From: Massilia sp. PDC64
Lineage (GTDB): Bacteria; Pseudomonadota; Gammaproteobacteria; Burkholderiales; Burkholderiaceae_D
Direction: 5' to 3'
Assembly (NCBI RefSeq): GCF_900101265.1
Contig: NZ_FMZS01000009.1
Coordinates: 330,463 to 394,462, forward strand
DNA: 64,000 nucleotides
Shown here: positions 1 to 8,399 of the stretch, piece after piece
Layout of the letters: each line of letters begins with the position of its first letter
Position numbering within the stretch: position 1 is the stretch's first letter
The notes under the pieces: generated by a model
Told to the model about the DNA's origin: nothing
The model's input: the letters and a program-made list of their open reading frames with translations, nothing else
Database searches by the model: none
Program-made: the position numbers and the translations under genes

Positions 1-963
1 ATCGCCCTTCGACGTACCCATGCGATGGCCCATTTGCATGTGGTCCACGGACGTCTTGTGTTGCGCATGTCCGGCGTGCGCCATTTCCCGATCGGCCATT
101 GCCGGCTCTGGCACAGGTGCGCCACCGCGGCCTAGTACTCGCTCGGTGCCCATGCCATGTTTCAAGCCTTTGCTGACCAGCCACCAGTTGATCGGATAGG
201 ACGGGATCGCGCCGAGCAGGGTCGCGAGCGACATGATTCCCCAGAAGCGAATGGAGGTCGGGTCCATCGCGGCCATGTCGTGCGACATGAGGATCACCAT
301 CGTAGGAATCATCCCCGCCATCACGCCGTTCATCGACAGCCATTCGGGCAGTACGGTCGCACGGACGGCTCCCCAGTAACCACCACCCAGCATGTCCTTC
401 ATGAACAGTGCCTGGAAAATAAACAGTCCGAAGAAAAAGCCGGCCAGATATTCAACCAGCGAGTCAAGCCACATCGGCGTATGCAGCAGGCTCGTGATGG
501 CCGCGGCGACTATGACGCCGGTCGCGTCTCCTGCCATGCAGTGGATGGTCGAACCGACAGTCTGCTTCCATTGTGGCGCCACGAATTCCTCATGCGTGCA
601 CGGTGCCGGCTCGCGGCAGGACAACCAGTAGACGATGAATGCGACGGGGCCGGTATAAACAGCGACCAGCAGCCAGCCCCACTTCATGACTTTCATGGCA
701 GGCGTTCGGGTAAATAGGTCCCACGCGAGGTACGCGATGGTCAGGCCAGTCAGTACGAACCACACGATGAGTAGCTTGTCGACCCCGACTGAAGATGGGG
801 CGTGCATCGTGGCTTCTGCCTGAGCCAACGCGGAAGGGGCAAACGCCGCAAGTATGAGGCCCGATACCGCCAGCGTGCCCCCGACGGTTGTCGGGACGCT
901 CCCTGCGCCCTGCTGACGCATCTGCCTGTTGGCGGTGTGCTCCGAAAAAACACGGTGATGCAT
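1..963 (-). CDS. DUF4396 integral membrane protein (3' end outside window)
   Basis: The reading frame is open from an ATG at 963 to the left edge, so the C-terminus is missing; 321 codons are visible. A Shine-Dalgarno-like GGAAG lies just upstream of the start. After a hydrophobic N-terminal segment ending near ALAQA come several membrane helices and the motif HCMAGDATG, which matches the HC-x2-GD signature of DUF4396 proteins. The visible tail is rich in His and Met (HAGHAQHKT, HMQMGHRMG), as expected for copper-island proteins. The family is often found beside copper ATPases and multicopper oxidases, but its role is not established. Family call fairly sure, function unknown. Confidence 0.75.
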   Translation of the reverse strand, partial: MHHRVFSEHTANRQMRQQGAGSVPTTVGGTLAVSGLILAAFAPSALAQAEATMHAPSSVGVDKLLIVWFVLTGLTIAYLAWDLFTRTPAMKVMKWGWLLVAVYTGPVAFIVYWLSCREPAPCTHEEFVAPQWKQTVGSTIHCMAGDATGVIVAAAITSLLHTPMWLDSLVEYLAGFFFGLFIFQALFMKDMLGGGYWGAVRATVLPEWLSMNGVMAGMIPTMVILMSHDMAAMDPTSIRFWGIMSLATLLGAIPSYPINWWLVSKGLKHGMGTERVLGRGGAPVPEPAMADREMAHAGHAQHKTSVDHMQMGHRMGTSKGD

Positions 964-1259
964 AAAATCTTCCCTCGATGTTGCGACGAATCCTTACTGG
1001 TCACGATCGGTCCGCACCGGCATCCGTTTGAGCGATTGGCTATGCCGGTTGCGCAAGCGCGTTCGGGTCAACGCCCCGCTCTCGATCTCTCAGGCGCATG
1101 CGAGGAACCATAAGCACGCCCAGAGGCGGGCCAGCTTAGGCTTACCGCGCTGGAGTCAAAGTGAGGTGGAGTGGATAGCTGGCTGCCCGCCGTCCGCAGA
1201 GCGGCGGCGACGTACCGGGCCTGTGCGAGGACAGGCGTTCGTTTCAGCCAGCGCGGGAA
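964..1259. other. Intergenic region without recognised gene
   Basis: These 296 bases lie upstream of the leftward DUF4396 gene and downstream of the leftward small gene at 1260-1679. Short open frames here look like chance frames: they lack ribosome sites and any family-like sequence. I see no dyad resembling the CueR operators found elsewhere in the window. Confidence 0.4.
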
Positions 1260-1679
1260 TTACCGACGTGGTGGTCGATCTATGCGCGAGGGAATCCATC
1301 CCTCGAAGGAGGAGACTGGGGAAGTGGGATAGTTTGCGATATGTGCCGCGGAAGACCCGGCAAATGCAACCGGCGGAGGGGCCGTCGATCCCGCGTGACA
1401 GGCAAGACAGGCCCGGCAGGACGAATGCTTCTCGCAGGGGCTCTTGTCGCAAGGCAAGCCATAATGGGCCACGTCGGCGATGACATGTTCCCCTGCCTGC
1501 GGCTGGGCCATCGGCATTTCCATATCGGGATCATCGCAATCGCCCATCGGCTCGGCGCTCAGACTGGCCATCGAGCTATGCGCCATCGTGCATGGCAATA
1601 CCATCGCGCCGGCGATGCCCTGCATGGGCAACGACACGATCAATATCCATAGCATGAGTGTTCGAATCAAAGAGCGCAT
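1260..1679 (-). CDS. Small His/Cys-rich periplasmic protein (CzcI/DUF2946-like)
   Basis: A 139-residue protein with a signal peptide (MRSLIRTLMLWILIVSLPMQ, then GIAGA) and a Cys/His/Met-rich mature part (CDDPDMEMPM, CDKSPCEKHSSCRACLACH) that suits soft-metal binding. The C-terminus ends in RIDRPPRR, like the RPP-type ends of the proteins at 1789-2187 and 21898-22260. It is divergent from the clearly similar gene at 1789, with a shared 109-bp promoter region. I infer a periplasmic metal-binding or sensing accessory of the copper cluster. No precise family could be confirmed by eye. Confidence 0.6.
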   Translation of the reverse strand: MRSLIRTLMLWILIVSLPMQGIAGAMVLPCTMAHSSMASLSAEPMGDCDDPDMEMPMAQPQAGEHVIADVAHYGLPCDKSPCEKHSSCRACLACHAGSTAPPPVAFAGSSAAHIANYPTSPVSSFEGWIPSRIDRPPRR

Positions 1680-1788
1680 ATAAGCAATCTAGCACGTATA
1701 AATATGACAGACTTGCACGATTCGGCAGCGCAATATCTGTGGGCGACGACGGGATTGCCGATATTTCTGCGTATGCTAGAATCACGAT
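1680..1788. promoter_or_regulatory. Divergent promoter region between two paralogous small genes
   Basis: This 109-bp gap separates the start codons of two divergent paralogues. A good -10 box, TATGCT at 1772-1777, lies so close to the rightward GTG at 1789 that the transcript leader would be about five bases or less. The leftward side also has a TA-rich box (TGCTAGAT) near its start. No CueR-type TTGACC with 19-bp spacer is visible here. Confidence 0.35.
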
Positions 1789-2187
1789 GTGAAAGCCATC
1801 CTTAAAGCCCTGATCATCTGGATGACGTTGCTGACGCTGCCGCTTCAAGGCTTTGCTGCTGCAACGGTATCTTGCTGCGTGCCGCCAACGGCGGCTGCGC
1901 AAATTGATCACGACCATGATGCGATGGCTAATGACGACGTCCCCTCGGCCGTTCGTGCCTATGACGAGCATGCCGGACCAGGTATCCAGACCGATCATCA
2001 CCCGGCTGCACATCATCATGCCGGCAAGTGCGCTACCTGCGGGACGTGCGGCTCGTGCGTGCCGATGGCACCGATGTTCGTTGCCGTGCTGCCGGTATCG
2101 GCATCCCAGTCCATCACCGTTCCCTTCGACCAGCGCACCCTGACGTCGGTCGACCTTGCCCATCCAGAGCGCCCTCCCAGCGCCTGA
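1789..2187 (+). CDS. Small His/Cys-rich periplasmic protein (CzcI/DUF2946-like)
   Basis: A 132-residue protein starting at GTG 1789. The N-terminus (MKAILKALIIWMTLLTLPLQ, then GFAAA) is a signal peptide that closely resembles the divergent protein at 1260-1679. The mature part holds SCC, HDHD, a His cluster (DHHPAAHHHAG) and CATCGTCGSC, so it could bind copper or another soft metal. It ends in HPERPPSA, the same terminal pattern as CzcI at 21898-22260. I infer a periplasmic accessory or sensor of the efflux genes. Function not demonstrated. Confidence 0.6.
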   Translation: MKAILKALIIWMTLLTLPLQGFAAATVSCCVPPTAAAQIDHDHDAMANDDVPSAVRAYDEHAGPGIQTDHHPAAHHHAGKCATCGTCGSCVPMAPMFVAVLPVSASQSITVPFDQRTLTSVDLAHPERPPSA

Positions 2188-2362
2188 TCATCCGCACCGC
2201 TGAATTGCTTCGTCCGTGCTCTGGTACGGACATGCTTGGGCATGCCATGCCCACCCGCTTTTCAGCGCGTCTTGCCTTCTTACTCGTAACTGAAATGGAC
2301 CGCAATCGGCCACACGGCCGCAGTGCGTCCACGCTTTAGTATTTGACTTTTTGGAGCTTCAA

Positions 2363-2740
2363 ATGATCCGTTTTTCTTCTCTGTTTGGCACCCTCTTCGT
2401 ATCCGCCGGTCTTGCGCTGGCAGCGGCGGATGCGTCCGCGCAGATGCAGATGCAAATGCCGATGCACGACCATGACCAGCACAGCGCCATGGCTGCCACT
2501 TCCCAGGAAGACACGAACGCGCTGTCGGAGGGCGAAATCAAGAAGGTCGACAAGGACACCGGCAAGCTGACGATCAAGCACGGCCCCCTGACGAACCTTG
2601 GCATGCCCGGCATGACCATGGCGTTCAAGGTGCAGAACCCGGCCATGCTCGACCAGGTGAAAGTTGGTGACCATGTTCGGTTCCGGGTTGAGCGTATCAA
2701 CGACACCTTCACCATCACCAAACTGGAAGCGTCCATATAA
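2363..2740 (+). CDS. CusF-like periplasmic copper-binding protein
   Basis: A 125-residue protein with a signal peptide ending near ADASAQ, a Met/His-rich linker (MQMQMPMHDHDQH) and a CusF-type beta-barrel domain over the last 70 residues (GEIKKVDKDTGKLTIKHGP ... MPGMTMAFKV). The ATG at 2363 is chosen because GGAG at 2353-2356 sits six bases upstream; a TTG at 2351 would place that site inside the gene. The conserved His and Met-x-Met of CusF are present, but the tryptophan of the usual NWPxMTM motif is replaced (NLGMPGMTM). It precedes copC and copD on the same strand, suggesting a periplasmic Cu/Ag chaperone. Confidence 0.82.
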   Translation: MIRFSSLFGTLFVSAGLALAAADASAQMQMQMPMHDHDQHSAMAATSQEDTNALSEGEIKKVDKDTGKLTIKHGPLTNLGMPGMTMAFKVQNPAMLDQVKVGDHVRFRVERINDTFTITKLEASI

Positions 2741-2827
2741 CGCTTTCGGCGTCCTTATCCGCCAGACGGCGGACCAGGAACAGCATCCTCCTCACCCTGA
2801 CTTTATCAACCCTACCAAGGAATAAAC

Positions 2828-3193
2828 ATGTCCATTAAACGCATTCTGGCCGTAACCACTTTTGCCCTTGCCAGTGTCGTGACCTCGTCCGCTTTCGCGC
2901 ACGCGAAGCTGCAATCATCCGACCCGCAGGCGGGCAGCACGCTCGGCAGCGCACCGAAACAGGTCCGCCTCAAGTTCAACGAAGCCCTGGAGCCTGCATT
3001 CAGTAAGATCACGGTCGTGGGTGCCGAAAATAAGGAGATTCCAGTCACCGGCACCGCCGTCGACAAAGCGGATCCTACTGTCATGACGGCCGAGCTGCCG
3101 TCGCTGGCCGCTGGCGAGTATCGCATCCGGTGGTCGGCGATGACCCACGACAGCCACAAAACGAAGGGTGAAGTCCCGTTCACGGTCAAGTGA
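2828..3193 (+). CDS. copC: Copper resistance protein CopC
   Basis: A 121-residue periplasmic protein. The signal peptide ends AFA just before His25, so the mature chain begins with HAKL, the N-terminal His that binds Cu(II) in CopC. The C-terminal part has WSAMTHDSHKTKG, with the family's other copper-ligand region. The beta-sandwich core (RLKFNEALEP, AGEYRIRW) is typical. AAGGA precedes the ATG. The stop overlaps the copD start as TGATG, so the two are translationally coupled. It probably carries copper in the periplasm to CopD. Confidence 0.93.
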   Translation: MSIKRILAVTTFALASVVTSSAFAHAKLQSSDPQAGSTLGSAPKQVRLKFNEALEPAFSKITVVGAENKEIPVTGTAVDKADPTVMTAELPSLAAGEYRIRWSAMTHDSHKTKGEVPFTVK

Positions 3194-4131
3194 TGGGGCT
3201 TGACCTGCAAACCGCCCAGCGACTCGTGACCACGCTGCTGAACCTGGCGGTGGCCGTGCTCATGGGTGCGAGCGTTTCCCGACTATGGCTTGGTCGGGAC
3301 GCCTCCAGCTGGGCGGTAGCGCGTCGCCAGCCCGTCCTGAAGGCCGCGATCATCGCTGCAGCGGTCGCGCTGGTCGCCGACGTTGCATGGCTGTGGCTCG
3401 AGTCCGCGGCGATGGCCGAGGTGCCGGTCACCGAGGCGGCAAGCGCTACCTGGTCAATGGTGACTTCTTCGCACCTAGGATTCGCGTTCAGCATCGGGAT
3501 CGCTGGACTGGCGGTTGCCGCTGTCGGCGCCTTCATCCAAACCGATAGCAGCCCAGGTCCGGCGCTGCTGACCCTACCGGGGCTGGCTGTGTTCTGGTAC
3601 ACGCGAAGCATGGGCAGCCATGCATCAAGCGACGGCGACGTCAGCGTCCGACTGCTGGCGGATTGGGTGCACCTGGGCCTCATCAGCCTGTGGGTCGGCG
3701 AAGTGATGGTTGCCGGTGCGATCACTCTGAAAGCGTCCGGGAGCATGGCCTCGTCCGACCGGCGCGCCAGGGCAGCTTACGTCGAGTCACTCTCGAGTTC
3801 GGCAACCGTTGCCCTGACCGGCATTTTCGTCACCGGCATCTATGCGGCCTGGCGCAGCCTCGGCGGATGGGCGAACCTGATCGGAAACCCCTACGGCAAT
3901 ACTTTGTTAGCCAAGATCCTGCTGGTGGGTGTCGCCGCGGCGCTGGGTGGGTTCAACCGCTTTTTCGTGATGCCTTCCTGGTTCGCACGTGAGTCCGCAG
4001 GTGATGCCGAAGCGGAGGTTTTCCCGGCGCGTTTCAAGCGTGTTCTTTGGATAGAAGCTGTTGTACTGCTGGCGGTCATCGTTCTGGCGGCCTGGCTGGC
4101 ATCGACGTCGCCGCCGGGCGAACAGATGTAA
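3193..4131 (+). CDS. copD: Copper resistance membrane protein CopD
   Basis: A polytopic inner-membrane protein of 312 residues with about eight hydrophobic helices and the CopD-type C-terminal half (LLADWVHLGLISLWVGEVMV, later YGNTLLAKILLVGVAAALGG). The ATG at 3193 overlaps the copC stop; a GTG three bases earlier is less likely. CopC and CopD are classically linked with copper import or periplasmic copper handling, so in an efflux island they may adjust supply to cuproenzymes rather than remove copper. A strong hairpin at 4160-4194 ends the unit. Confidence 0.9.
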   Translation: MGLDLQTAQRLVTTLLNLAVAVLMGASVSRLWLGRDASSWAVARRQPVLKAAIIAAAVALVADVAWLWLESAAMAEVPVTEAASATWSMVTSSHLGFAFSIGIAGLAVAAVGAFIQTDSSPGPALLTLPGLAVFWYTRSMGSHASSDGDVSVRLLADWVHLGLISLWVGEVMVAGAITLKASGSMASSDRRARAAYVESLSSSATVALTGIFVTGIYAAWRSLGGWANLIGNPYGNTLLAKILLVGVAAALGGFNRFFVMPSWFARESAGDAEAEVFPARFKRVLWIEAVVLLAVIVLAAWLASTSPPGEQM

Positions 4132-4159
4132 GGTGTCCGGGTAACTGGCGCTGACTGAC

Positions 4160-4194
4160 GCTGGACAGCCGACCGAATCCGTCGGCTGTCCAGC
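4160..4194. terminator. Perfect 14-bp stem hairpin between convergent copD and copA
   Basis: GCTGGACAGCCGAC and its exact reverse complement GTCGGCTGTCCAGC flank a 7-base loop. It sits between the converging 3' ends of copD and copA, so it probably stops transcription from both sides. There is no strong T-run, so it may also act mainly as an RNA-end stabiliser. Confidence 0.65.
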
Positions 4195-4215
4195 AAATCC
4201 AGCCTCTAGCCTGTT

Positions 4216-6579
4216 TTACTTCGTTGTGCCGCGCAGGCGAAGTGCGTTGCTGATGACGGATACCGAGCTCAGACTCATTGCCAGCGCCGCAATCATCGGC
4301 GACAGCAGATGGCCGGTGAGAGGATACAGAAGGCCTGCAGCCAGAGGGATCCCGAGCGAGTTGTAGACAAATGCAAAAGCCAGGTTCTGGTGCATGTTGC
4401 GTACCGTCTCCAGCGACAGCAGTCGTGCCCGCGCAATCCCGCGCAGGTCGCCCTTGACCAGCGTGACGTGGGCCGAGTTGATGGCGACGTCGGTGCCGGT
4501 GCCCATCGCGATGCCGACATTGGCCTTGGCCAGCGCCGGGGAGTCGTTAATGCCGTCACCGGCCATCGCGACCGTCTTCCCCTGGGCCTGCAAGCGCTCC
4601 ACCAATGCCAGCTTGTCCTGCGGCTTTACCTCGCCATAGACGTCCGCGATGCCGAGTTTTGCGCCGACCGATTTCGCCGTGGTGAGGCCGTCGCCGGTGG
4701 CCATCACGACCGTGATCCCGGCCGCCCTCAGTGTCGCCAGCGCTTCGGGGGTCGTCTGCTTGACCGGATCGGAGACCGCGACAAGCCCCAGGAGCCGACC
4801 GTCGGCGGCCAGGAACATGACGCTCGCGCCTTCGAGGCGCAAGCTTTCCGCCTGGGCTGCGAGCGGCGCCCAGTCGACCTTTTCGATGTCCATCAGCGCA
4901 GTATTGCCGAGGGCGATACGCTTGCCTTCGACAACTCCACGCACGCCGATGCCACTGGACGACTCGAAGCTCTCCGGCTTGGCCAGCGCCAGGCCACGGT
5001 TGCGCGCCTTGGCGACGATCGCGTGGGCCAGCGGGTGCTCGCTGCCCTGGTCGATGCTGGCAGCAATCCGCAACACCTCCTGCTCGTTGCCACCGGGTGC
5101 GGGCGCGGCCGAATGAAACGCAGGCTTGCCCTCGGTGAGCGTGCCGGTCTTGTCGACGATGAGCGTATCGATCTTGCGCATGCCCTCGATGGCGGCCGCA
5201 TCACGGAACAGGATACCCTGCGTGGCGCCGCGGCCGGTGGCGGCCATGATGGACATCGGCGTCGCCAGCCCGAGCGCGCATGGGCAGGCAATGATCAGTA
5301 CCGAGACGGCATTGACGAAGCCGTACACCCAGCTTGGCTCCGGCCCGAGGAAGCCCCAGCCCAGCAGGGTCAGCAAGGCGATCGCAACCACGATCGTCAC
5401 GAAATATCCGGCCACCACGTCGGCCAGGCGTTGCATGGGCGCGCGCGAGCGCTGTGCCTGGGCGACCATCTGCACGATCTGCGACAGCATGGTCTGCGCT
5501 CCCACTTTCTCCGAACGCACGATCAGGCTGCCGCTGGAATTGATGGTGGCGCCGATCACCTTGTCGCCCGGGCGCTTAGTCACGGGCACCGGCTCGCCAG
5601 TCAGCATGGATTCATCGACCGCGCTTTCCCCTTCCAGCACGACCCCGTCGACCGGCACCTTCTCGCCGGGACGCACGCGCAGCGCATCGCCGACGTGGAC
5701 ATGGGTCAGCGGGACATCTTCTTCAGTACCATCGGGATTGATGCGACGCGCCGTCTTAGGCGCTAGGCCCAGCAAGGACTTGATCGCAGCAGACGTCTGT
5801 GACCGCGCACGCAGCTCCAGGATCTGGCCCAACAACGTCAGCGAAATGATGACCGCGGCCGCCTCGTAATACACCCCGATGCGGCCGTGCATGGCGAAGG
5901 TTTGCGGGAACAGCCCAGGGGCGATGGTCGCGACCACGCTGTAGCCATAAGCCGCAGTGACGCCTAGGCTAATCAGCGTCCACATATTGGGGCTGCGATT
6001 CCTGACCGATTGCACCCCACGCACGAAGAACGGCCACCCGGCCCACAGCACGACCGGCGTACTCAGGACGAACTCGATCCAGCTTTGCCCCGGCAGATCC
6101 GCCGCGAAGATGCGATGGCCGCCCATCGCAAGCACGGTCACGATGACGGTCAACGGCAAGGTCCACCAGAAGCGGTGTTTGAAATCCACCAGCTCCGGGT
6201 TTTCCTCGTCGTCTAGCGAGGGCATCATGGGCTCGAGCGCCATACCGCAAATCGGGCAGTTGCCGGGCTGCGTTTGACGGATCTGGGGATGCATCGGGCA
6301 GGTGTAGATGGAGCCCTCTAGCGCTGGTGGCGTGGGCTCAGGCTTGGTGCCGCTGACGTACTGCCGGGGCGCGGCCCGGAACTTGTCCATGCACTTCGTA
6401 CTGCAGAAGTGATAAGTCGCGCCCTCGTACGGGATCTCCCTGGCGGGATCGGCACCGACTTTCATACCACAGACTGGATCGGTGAATGGCTTGTCACCGG
6501 TCCCGTGTGCGCCGTGACCAGATCCGTGGTCGTGATGATGCTCGTGGCCGTCGTGATCGTGATGCGACAGGTCGTTCAT
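4216..6579 (-). CDS. copA: Copper-exporting P1B-1 ATPase CopA with YHS domain
   Basis: A 787-residue Cu+/Ag+ ATPase. The order is a His-rich N-terminus (residues 5-25), a YHS domain (TDPVCGMKV ... FCSTKCMDKF), a heavy-metal-binding domain of the YTCPMHPQI/CPICGMALEP type, then the membrane and catalytic core. The transmembrane CPC motif (CPCALGLATP, about residue 430), the phosphorylation site DKTGT (Asp476) and GDGINDSPAL are intact. It lacks a CxxC HMA domain of its own; copZ upstream (6713-6919) supplies one. It should pump Cu+ from cytoplasm to periplasm. A CueR-type promoter upstream of copZ probably drives both genes. Confidence 0.95.
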   Translation of the reverse strand: MNDLSHHDHDGHEHHHDHGSGHGAHGTGDKPFTDPVCGMKVGADPAREIPYEGATYHFCSTKCMDKFRAAPRQYVSGTKPEPTPPALEGSIYTCPMHPQIRQTQPGNCPICGMALEPMMPSLDDEENPELVDFKHRFWWTLPLTVIVTVLAMGGHRIFAADLPGQSWIEFVLSTPVVLWAGWPFFVRGVQSVRNRSPNMWTLISLGVTAAYGYSVVATIAPGLFPQTFAMHGRIGVYYEAAAVIISLTLLGQILELRARSQTSAAIKSLLGLAPKTARRINPDGTEEDVPLTHVHVGDALRVRPGEKVPVDGVVLEGESAVDESMLTGEPVPVTKRPGDKVIGATINSSGSLIVRSEKVGAQTMLSQIVQMVAQAQRSRAPMQRLADVVAGYFVTIVVAIALLTLLGWGFLGPEPSWVYGFVNAVSVLIIACPCALGLATPMSIMAATGRGATQGILFRDAAAIEGMRKIDTLIVDKTGTLTEGKPAFHSAAPAPGGNEQEVLRIAASIDQGSEHPLAHAIVAKARNRGLALAKPESFESSSGIGVRGVVEGKRIALGNTALMDIEKVDWAPLAAQAESLRLEGASVMFLAADGRLLGLVAVSDPVKQTTPEALATLRAAGITVVMATGDGLTTAKSVGAKLGIADVYGEVKPQDKLALVERLQAQGKTVAMAGDGINDSPALAKANVGIAMGTGTDVAINSAHVTLVKGDLRGIARARLLSLETVRNMHQNLAFAFVYNSLGIPLAAGLLYPLTGHLLSPMIAALAMSLSSVSVISNALRLRGTTK

Positions 6580-6712
6580 ATCGAAATCCCCTCCTGATCT
6601 CTGAATGGCAGTTCGTGTCCATTTCGCACGCCCGGCCTCCGGTCGACATGTCGCCTCGATTGGTCAAGCGCGAAGTTGGTCTGTGCCGGTACGTCTCCGG
6701 CACAGGCTTGAC

Positions 6713-6919
6713 TCAGATCGCCCCGGCTTCGCTGGCCGGATATCCGGCAGCGGAAACCGCATCGGCAACTGCAGCCGGGGCTTGTGTGCTCTCGACACGG
6801 ACCAGACGATCTTTCAACAGCACCTCGACTTTTGCGTGCGGATCCAGGGCCTGCACGGCACGGGTCACCCGGGCGGCGCAACCGCCGCAAGACATCTTTT
6901 CTACCTCAAGCGTGTACAT
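6713..6919 (-). CDS. copZ: Copper chaperone CopZ (single HMA domain)
   Basis: A 68-residue cytoplasmic HMA protein. The ATG at 6919 is preceded by a strong AGGAGG, whereas the open frame further upstream has no support and would run through the promoter. MSCGGCAARV carries the metal-binding Cys-x2-Cys; the rest is a normal beta-alpha-beta HMA fold. It should carry Cu+ to CopA (4216-6579) and possibly to the CueR-type regulator. It is the first gene after a CueR-like promoter at 6951-6981. Confidence 0.92.
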   Translation of the reverse strand: MYTLEVEKMSCGGCAARVTRAVQALDPHAKVEVLLKDRLVRVESTQAPAAVADAVSAAGYPASEAGAI

Positions 6920-6950
6920 AGCGTACCTCCTGTTTGACGAATCTAAGCGT

Positions 6951-6981
6951 ACTCTAGACCTTCCCACTATTGGAAGGTCAA
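6951..6981 (-). promoter_or_regulatory. CueR-type copper-responsive promoter of copZ-copA
   Basis: Read leftwards, TTGACC (-35, 6976-6981) and TAGAGT (-10, 6951-6956) are separated by 19 bases, the over-long spacer typical of MerR-family promoters. The spacer holds the dyad CCTTCC-N7-GGAAGG, the classic CueR operator. The start codon of copZ is about 30 bases downstream. Confidence 0.88.
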
Positions 6982-7090
6982 GCCCTGTTTGCGCTAATTT
7001 CGTTGGCAAGCATTCACGCCAGCGATCCGGGAATTGCCTCCAACAGAAGAGGAAGCTACACTTGTCTTTCCATAAAGACATCTGTGGCCT

Positions 7091-8380
7091 ATGAACTCTC
7101 CATCACCCGTCCTTCCCAGCGCTGGCCTGGCCGACCTGATTCACCAGTACAAGCAGGACGGCGAGTCGGTCTACAACACCTGGTTTATCGGCAGCGACGA
7201 TCGCATGAAAGCTTTTCGATCGATCCGGCGCGGCGTGGCCGACACCGTCGATGCGATCTCAAAGGGCAGCTTCGGCAATGATTTCCGGGGTTCGCCGCTC
7301 GAGGACGTTCTGTACGCGATCACCGAGCAGAAGCAGATGTTCGAAGGCGCCGCGCATCCTTTCTACTGGAAGCCGAAGCTGCGTATTCCTGACATCTACG
7401 AGAACGAAGCGAACCAGCGCAAGTTCGGCAGCTTCCTGTCGGCCTGCCTGAATGCTACCCGTGAAGAGCAACTGCTGACCGAGATGAGCAAACTCGCCGA
7501 AGCGAGCATCAAAGGACTTGGCCCAGCGGCCGCGACGATTCTTTACTTTCTCCACCCTACTCTGGTGCCGCCTTTTAACACCGCGATCATCAACGGGTTC
7601 AACGCGCTGTTTGGGACCAAGCTCAAGCTGGGCTGCTGGCACAGCTACCTGGCGATGCGCGAAGCGATCGTCCAGGCCAACATTCAGCATAGGACACTTC
7701 TGTCAAAGGATCTCGGTGCGTTTGCCGGGCTCCTGTTCGAGATTGGCACGGGCCGCATCGCCACGGCCGGCAATGCCGACGCCACCCTGGCTGCGCTTCA
7801 GGAAAAGTCTGCCAAGGCAAACAAGCGCCGCCACGAACAGGTACTGGCGGACGAGGCGGGCGCATCGGAACACACCCGCATGCAGCATCTGCTGATCCGC
7901 CTTGGCCGCGCACTGAAGTATCGCGTTCACGTCGCTCGTAACGACCGGCACCGTTCTTTTGCGGGCGAGGCTTTCGCCCTGGCGACGACCGACAAGCTGC
8001 CAGACATCGGCGCCCAGGATGAAGTCATGAATACGATCGGACTGATCGACGTGCTGTGGCTGAGCGAAGACGGCAAGCACATCGTTTGCGCCTTCGAAAT
8101 CGAAAAGAGCACGTCGATCTATTCGGGCATCCTGAGGATGAAGGACCTGGCGCAGTCCTTGCCGGAACAGGCGTGCCATTACTTCATCGTGGCACCGGAT
8201 AGCCGCGAACAGGAAGTGATCGCCCAGCTCAGCCGCCCTTCTTTCAAACAGGAAGCTGGCGATGTGCCTGTCTTGTACATCCCGTTCGGCCTGCTCGACC
8301 AACACTGTGAAGCCCTCTGCATGTTTGGCAGCGACTTGCACGTCTTGCGGAAGATTGCGCGAGGCCGGGCTCCCGCCTGA
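7091..8380 (+). CDS. Solitary restriction-endonuclease-like protein (HhH-like plus PD-(D/E)xK-like motifs)
   Basis: A 429-residue cytoplasmic protein, no signal peptide or membrane helix. Around residue 142, KGLGPAAATILYFLHP resembles a helix-hairpin-helix DNA-binding loop. In the C-terminal half, LIDVLWLSEDG followed by CAFEIEKSTSI places Asp320 16 residues before Glu336 and Glu338, the D...E-x-E arrangement of BamHI-like PD-(D/E)xK nucleases. No methyltransferase gene lies nearby. It is divergent from copZ and convergent with a decayed cusA fragment. It could be a solitary type II-like nuclease, a defence protein or a repair nuclease; the family call rests on motifs only. Confidence 0.55.
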   Translation: MNSPSPVLPSAGLADLIHQYKQDGESVYNTWFIGSDDRMKAFRSIRRGVADTVDAISKGSFGNDFRGSPLEDVLYAITEQKQMFEGAAHPFYWKPKLRIPDIYENEANQRKFGSFLSACLNATREEQLLTEMSKLAEASIKGLGPAAATILYFLHPTLVPPFNTAIINGFNALFGTKLKLGCWHSYLAMREAIVQANIQHRTLLSKDLGAFAGLLFEIGTGRIATAGNADATLAALQEKSAKANKRRHEQVLADEAGASEHTRMQHLLIRLGRALKYRVHVARNDRHRSFAGEAFALATTDKLPDIGAQDEVMNTIGLIDVLWLSEDGKHIVCAFEIEKSTSIYSGILRMKDLAQSLPEQACHYFIVAPDSREQEVIAQLSRPSFKQEAGDVPVLYIPFGLLDQHCEALCMFGSDLHVLRKIARGRAPA

Positions 8381-8399
8381 CACACGAGGACGTTCGCGA

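Noticed and set aside
2758..2773. Hairpin TCCGCC-AGAC-GGCGGA between the CusF-like gene and copC
   Set aside because: A 6-bp stem without T-run; too weak to call a terminator in high-GC DNA.
4309..5766. 485-residue open frame antisense to copA
   Set aside because: It lies wholly opposite a clear P-type ATPase gene, is rich in Arg/Gln/His with no recognisable domain, and is a typical high-GC shadow frame.
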